A stretch of 64,000 nt of DNA from Apostichopus japonicus (lineage: Eukaryota; Echinodermata; Holothuroidea; Aspidochirotida; Stichopodidae). Below the pieces are notes generated by a model that saw only the letters and a program-made list of their open reading frames with translations, was not told the origin of the DNA and did no database searches. Positions 59,251 to 64,000 of the stretch are shown here, piece after piece (within the stretch, counting starts at the first letter, position 1; each line of letters begins with the position of its first letter). The stretch is taken from the NCBI RefSeq assembly GCF_037975245.1, contig NC_092576.1:17690111-17754110 (forward strand), read 5' to 3'. Position numbers and translations under genes: made by a program.

Positions 59251-59560
59251 AACTTTTCGGATGATCCGTGTTTATGACAAAGGTCTACATCAGAGTGGAA
59301 GCATTGGTAGTGATGGGCGGAGCTTGGCGCTGGATTGACCATTACATCATTGTATTCACGCACACGTACGAACAACAACAATAAGCTAGTCTATTTTGTT
59401 ATCTATATAGCTTTTCAACGTAATAAGTACGAAGCAATTCAAGTCGTAGTCAACAATACCTTTCATTACATTCAGTTTCAGATTATATCCTCGGTCCCTT
59501 TGGAAAGTCGTGAAAGTTAAGTTTGGCGCTCAACGAATTTATAAGCAAACTACAGTCAAG

Positions 59561-59638
59561 ATGGTTAAGCCACAATTAAATCTTGATAAGAAGGATGATT
59601 TGAAGAAACCAGACGGGACTCTCGTGAAGGTTGTAACG
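59561..59638 (+). CDS. candidate first exon, MVKP-type
   Basis: 26 codons (MVKPQLNLDKKDDLKKPDGT...) from an ATG in good context (CAAGATGG) to a consensus donor (ACG|GTAAGC), phase 0. It is similar in pattern to 49259-49339. A later frame at 60302-60470 with a GTACGT donor might be a further exon, but the link is unproved. Product unknown. Confidence 0.42.
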
Positions 59639-59639
59639 G

Positions 59640-60683
59640 TAAGCATGTTTGTTTTCGTGCAGCATCATCTATAACTGCTAAGGTTGGCTTGGCCGAACAC
59701 AGACTATTTTAATATTACAGGTCTTACACTAGGCCTACACTCAAAAGCTAAGTCGAACTGAAAATTCTTTCATAAATTTACAGTTATCAACACTATATGC
59801 TAGTGTACTGAGTGCTGCTTTAGATCTACCAGTTTGTATTCAAGTCTTGGCAAGCATGTGATACATAGGCTACGCTATATTATTACATTCAGACAACGTC
59901 ACTCATTAATGCACAAGGCCATATAAATTAGGCTCAGTCAGATCGTCATAGGCCTGCTGTAAGCTCTAGTCCAAATTTTTTTTTTTTTTTTTTGAGTTCT
60001 CACTTAGGGCCTAGTCTAAGATAAGTTAGGATTTAACGTTAGGCTGTATGTAAAACTTATAGCCTGTTTTGTTACAAGGCCTATGATAGCCTAGGCCTAA
60101 AAAATGTTTATTGTTGTTAGACATGTGATCTGCTAGCCTATATATGATTGATCTACCAAGTCATGTTACAAAGGGAGAGGTATTGTGTAGGGGGCCTAGG
60201 AACTACTGTTGTAAAAAAAAAAATCAGTTACTGAAACAGACCTTAATTATGTTGTCTGGTGAAGCGACTCAGCCCATAATGACTGGAGTAAGCAACCCAA
60301 AGTGACAGGAGTCACCAGCAGAAGTATGATTAACCTTGAAGTTGACCATTCCCTCAATAGGGACATTGAAAATGCTGCACTACAGACATGTACAGTAAAA
60401 GCTATAGCAATAACATGTATTTTGGCAATCACTATGAAACAACATCATGAAATGGTACGTCCTTGTAACTTAACTAGAGTTGACTTGACTTGGGCAGATT
60501 AGTACATGACTTGACGTGACTTCTGTCCATACTTCAGATGTCTTACAGTAGTTCTGTGTACAAGTTTAATAGTGTACATGTACAGTCTGGAATTGCAGAA
60601 ATTTATAATATATGTTGGTGTAGCTGACAAAGCGACCGAACCTGACCAATGAAATTACAACCAAAGAAACCCCAAAAACAAAC
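59640..60683. other. probable intron or flank, no gene confirmed
   Basis: Rich in AGGCCTA words and a T-run at 59978-59993. A plus-strand frame around 60302-60470 (VDHSLNRDIENAALQ) ends near a GTACGT donor but has no clear acceptor. Confidence 0.35.
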
Positions 60684-60687
60684 TTAA

Positions 60688-61045
60688 AGGGTGTGAAGAC
60701 TCCAGAAAAAAGAAACGTCTAATTTCGAATGAGGTGTAACAGAAGTGTTAGACACCACCATCGATCCCAGAAAATAAACACACAGCTTGCTACCATTGGT
60801 AATTAGACACTAGTGTACACATACAGTCAGTACAAACAGCTGCGGTCAATACCCACAGCACAGTGTATACCTGTAAACGATATGTCCAGCGATGGACATC
60901 TCAGGTCCAGCTAAAGATAACAAGGTTTCACATTTCATTACTGCCTGCATTTTGTATTAACATGAAAAAAAACGTCACTTGCAAGCAACAGAAAGTTAAC
61001 TTTTTCAGATGGCCGCACACGGTTTGGGGCGAGTCTTCAATGCCT
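60688..61045 (-). mobile_element. TTAA-flanked MITE, reverse orientation
   Basis: Full-length copy of the element nested in the P-like transposons, inverted, with TTAA at 60684-60687 and 61046-61049. Confidence 0.78.
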
Positions 61046-61182
61046 TTAATAGTCAGTTTTTGTTCAAATTTGTTTTGTTAACCTGCAGGATCGCACGATC
61101 AGGCGTGTCACACTCTGTTCACATGGCAACCAAAACATTGCCACTAATAGGATAAAAACACAATTGATAAAATAAAGTTTAA

Positions 61183-61333
61183 AGGTATTGAAGACTCGCC
61201 CAAACCGCATGCCTCGCTCTGATAAAGTTAACTTCCTGTTGCTTGCAAGAGAAGTGTTCTGCTTGTCGCAACACAATGCAGACAGTAATGAAACGTGAAA
61301 CCTTGTTATCTTTTGCGTGAGTCTTCACACCCT
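61183..61333 (+). mobile_element. internally deleted TTAA-flanked MITE
   Basis: Keeps both ends (AGGTATTGAAGACTCG, AGTCTTCACACCCT) and TTAA on both sides but only 151 bp; the right half of the interior is deleted. Confidence 0.78.
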
Positions 61334-61337
61334 TTAA

Positions 61338-62960
61338 AGTACTGTACAATGAATGAATGGTTCAATGAATGAATCAATGAATGCAACTAGTGGACATGAT
61401 TCCAGTTCTCTAGCTTTGCTGTTCACAGAAGTTGTCTTTCTTTCAACTGCTATTGTCATTTTTGGGTTTTTTTTTTGTCGGTATTTTGCACTGCTCAAAG
61501 TTACGGCAACAGAAAGTTCTCTGCTGCATGTATCTTAAACTTACACAGTCGCCTGTCAACGTTTTACTAGCAATTTTGTGTGGAGAAACACAAGCCTATC
61601 GTTCATGTATATACTTCTTTTTGTATGATTTGTTACTCTGTTTGACCAACTACGTTCAACAACGAGGCTGTTAACTCTTAGTTGCATTAAGATAATCTGA
61701 GTCACAAATTTTTGAATTGGCAGAAGTTATAAAAAGCTTGTGTTCTTTACCTTAACCATTGTATTCAAATATTTAAATAGCCTGATGTTTTTAAAGAAGT
61801 CTGTCAGGCGTGTCCCCTCCCAGGCTCCCAGACACTTTGGTAAAATACTGTCTGTATTTTTCTTTTCTAATATTCTGTTCAAGGTTGGCATCTGTTCATG
61901 TTCAGTGACCTCATTGTTACAGTAGTGTCAACTGCGCAATATACAGTATATTTATTGACTTGAAAAAAAACTGCAGTCGTGGGTGCCTCACTTTGTTGTG
62001 TACTGTACAGTACTGTAGGTGTACAGGTTGTTGTGTACATGGTTTTAACATATACAGTACTGTATCCATGGGTGGTAGTGTGTAACATGGCTTATAAACT
62101 TTGCAGTGCATAACTGTACTGTACTACAAACACATACAGTAATGGGACAGTATGTCATGGATAAAGGATGGACACAATGACGTATATAATTGAAACCATA
62201 ATTGTTAGGTTAAAGGGGGACGCAAACCAAACCATCAGAAATCGTTCAAGGGTTTGTGGCTCCATAAATTCTCCAGCCAGTCAGTCAGTCATTTAATGTT
62301 GTTCTTCCAGAAGTGTTAACGTACAGTACCCACAAATATAAAGCAAACCTACTTTTGTTTCATTTTTAGAATTGTTGAACCATCAGTTTCTCACTCCTAT
62401 CTGTAAATTAGTTTGTACACGTCCTAATTAAAAGAGACCAAACCCGTTGGCCTACTGTACCATCGACATTGGTCATGTGATAAAGTAAGCAACAGTATCA
62501 TGAGCAACTTCACCATGGAAGCTGAGAAAAAGGAAAAATCTTGTTATATTTAGGATGATCAATCAAAAGGTTCATCTTAATTTTCACACACAAGGTCTGA
62601 GACCGGGAGACTTGAGGAGTCTAAATATGACATCATTGAGCCACATGCAGTACTAACTGTTTATAAATATCAAAAACATGTTTATTGTCTGTAAATGACA
62701 TCGGCTTGTTTACCCAGTGTTGACTATATTACATATTGAAGCACTTTACAGGACTCATGACCTAATTATTAATTAATGTTGTCATTGGTTATCAGTGTCA
62801 GCATAAACATTGTACAGAAAATAAAATATATGAAAATATGAAGAGAACAACAAAGAGAAAATAAAAATAGGCTTCAGATTCTTCCAGAATTTTTGGCAAT
62901 CAAATAGCTGCACCTCAGCTGAACGCTAGATCCTAGAGAACTAACTGTGTCAAGTCTATG
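61338..62960. other. no gene recognised
   Basis: Contains a short GAATGAATCAATGAATG run (61348-61384) and many TACAGTACTGTA-like words between 61920 and 62120. No supported exon. Confidence 0.4.
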
Positions 62961-64000
62961 ACATGATCATCACAGCTGGACACAAAATGGCAGCAGTCCA
63001 CAGACATGACACTTTAAAAACTACTTACAGTATGATACTGTTTAGTATATCCGAAACCAGAACGATATTTTTCTTAGCTGCTTGAGAGAGTTGTTATGAT
63101 TATTATTAATATTATTATTAACTATGTATTTGATAAGAGTGCTCTACAAAAGATCACAGTGCTTTACAGAGTTGTTCTAAGTCGCAAAGATATATATCTG
63201 TCAATGAATATCAGACGACATGAATCTATGACATTATCATGACAGCTGGACACAAAATGGCAGCAGTCCACAGACATGACACTTTAAAACTACTCACAGT
63301 AGGATACTGTTAAGTATCTCCAAAACCAGAACATGATTTTTCTTAGCTGCTTGAGAGAGTTGTTATGATTATTATTATTATTATTTTTATTACCTGTACT
63401 ATGTATTTGATAGAGCGCTTTACAAAAGATCATAGCGCTTTGCAGAGTTTTACAGAGTTGATCTTCACAGCTGGACATAAAATGGCAGCAGTCCACAGAC
63501 ATGACACTTTAAAAACTACTTACAGTAGGAAACTGTTTAGTATCTCCGAAACCAGAACGATATTTTTCTTAGCTGCTTGATAGAGTTGTTATGATTATTA
63601 TTAATATTATTATTATGTATTTGATAAGAGTGCTCTACAAAAGATCACAGTGCTTTACAGAGTTGTTCTAAGTCGCAAAGATATATATCTGTCAATGAAT
63701 ATCAGACGACATGAATCTATGACATTATCATGACAGCTGGACACAAAATGGCAGCAGTCCACAGACATGACACTTTTAAAACTACTCACAGTAGGATACT
63801 GTTAAGTATCTCCAAAACCAGAACCAGATTTCTCTTAGCTGCTTGAGAGAGTTATTATTATTATTACTAACTATGTATTTGATAGAGTGCTCTACAAAAG
63901 ATCACAGTGCTTTACAGAGTTGTTCTAAGTCGCAAAGATATATATCTGTCAATGAATATCAGACGACATGAATCTATGACATTATCATGACAGCTGGACA
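62960..64000. repeat. tandem satellite, unit 225-270 bp
   Basis: The word CAGCTGGACA recurs at 62973, 63243, 63468, 63733 and 63991, each followed by the same sequence (AAATGGCAGCAGTCCACAGA and an ATT-rich run). At least four units; the array continues beyond the window. Unit lengths differ through indels in the (ATT)n part. Confidence 0.92.

Noticed and set aside
62960-64000. CRISPR-like array at the window end
   Set aside because: Units are 225-270 bp with no short repeat/unique spacer pattern, and the sequence is eukaryotic; it is a satellite.

Overview
This is a eukaryotic, intron-bearing and very repeat-rich nuclear segment. It carries class II tRNA genes with internal promoters, spliced genes with GT-AG introns, a Penelope-like retroelement, a LINE, P-like and hAT-like DNA transposons, a Crypton-type recombinase and many (TA)n tracts. 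The dense 'taggcct' words, the mixture of mobile elements and the presence of an IFITM/dispanin-type (CD225) gene suggest a marine invertebrate deuterostome, most likely an echinoderm. That placement is inference.

Layout. 1-1190 holds two tRNA-Pro genes (anticodons AGG and TGG) on a duplicated unit. 1299-3927 (+) is a three-exon gene for a signal-anchored or secreted protein rich in Asp, His and Gly, with nine 19-residue repeats ('HD protein', my label). 6443-8636 (-) is a three-exon dispanin gene, convergent with it. About 2729-13615 (block A) recurs as 24874-37380 (block B), which has a second, coding-intact dispanin gene but only the last HD exon. An inverted HD gene copy (C) lies at 46870-48160 and a fragment (D) at 53040-53257. 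A short block taken from between the two genes is scattered at 41480-43860 and 53280-53760.

Between blocks A and B sit two P-like DNA transposons in perfect tandem (14056-18613 and 18622-22528). They have identical 31-bp terminal inverted repeats and share one 8-bp target duplication, and both carry the same nested TTAA-type MITE and decayed transposase exons. A Crypton/DUF3504-type tyrosine recombinase exon follows at 23595-24077. Block B carries a 1.7-kb TIR element studded with nuclear-receptor half-sites, a hAT-like MITE, a solo Penelope pLTR and a GIY-YIG fragment. 37867-41466 is a 3.6-kb element with inverted terminal repeats of over 300 bp around a decayed ORF. A 5'-truncated LINE with a 13-bp target duplication fills 41906-43738. 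The right third (44-64 kb) is mostly non-coding, with foldback and nested hAT-like MITEs, an array of small palindromes (58740-59250), a few candidate first exons and a tandem satellite running off the end.

Working together: the best supported host unit is the convergent pair of HD gene (+) and dispanin gene (-), copied as part of a block of about 11 kb and then remodelled by mobile elements. The two gene types may only be neighbours; nothing in the sequence proves a shared function. All splice models are read by eye, without transcript evidence.
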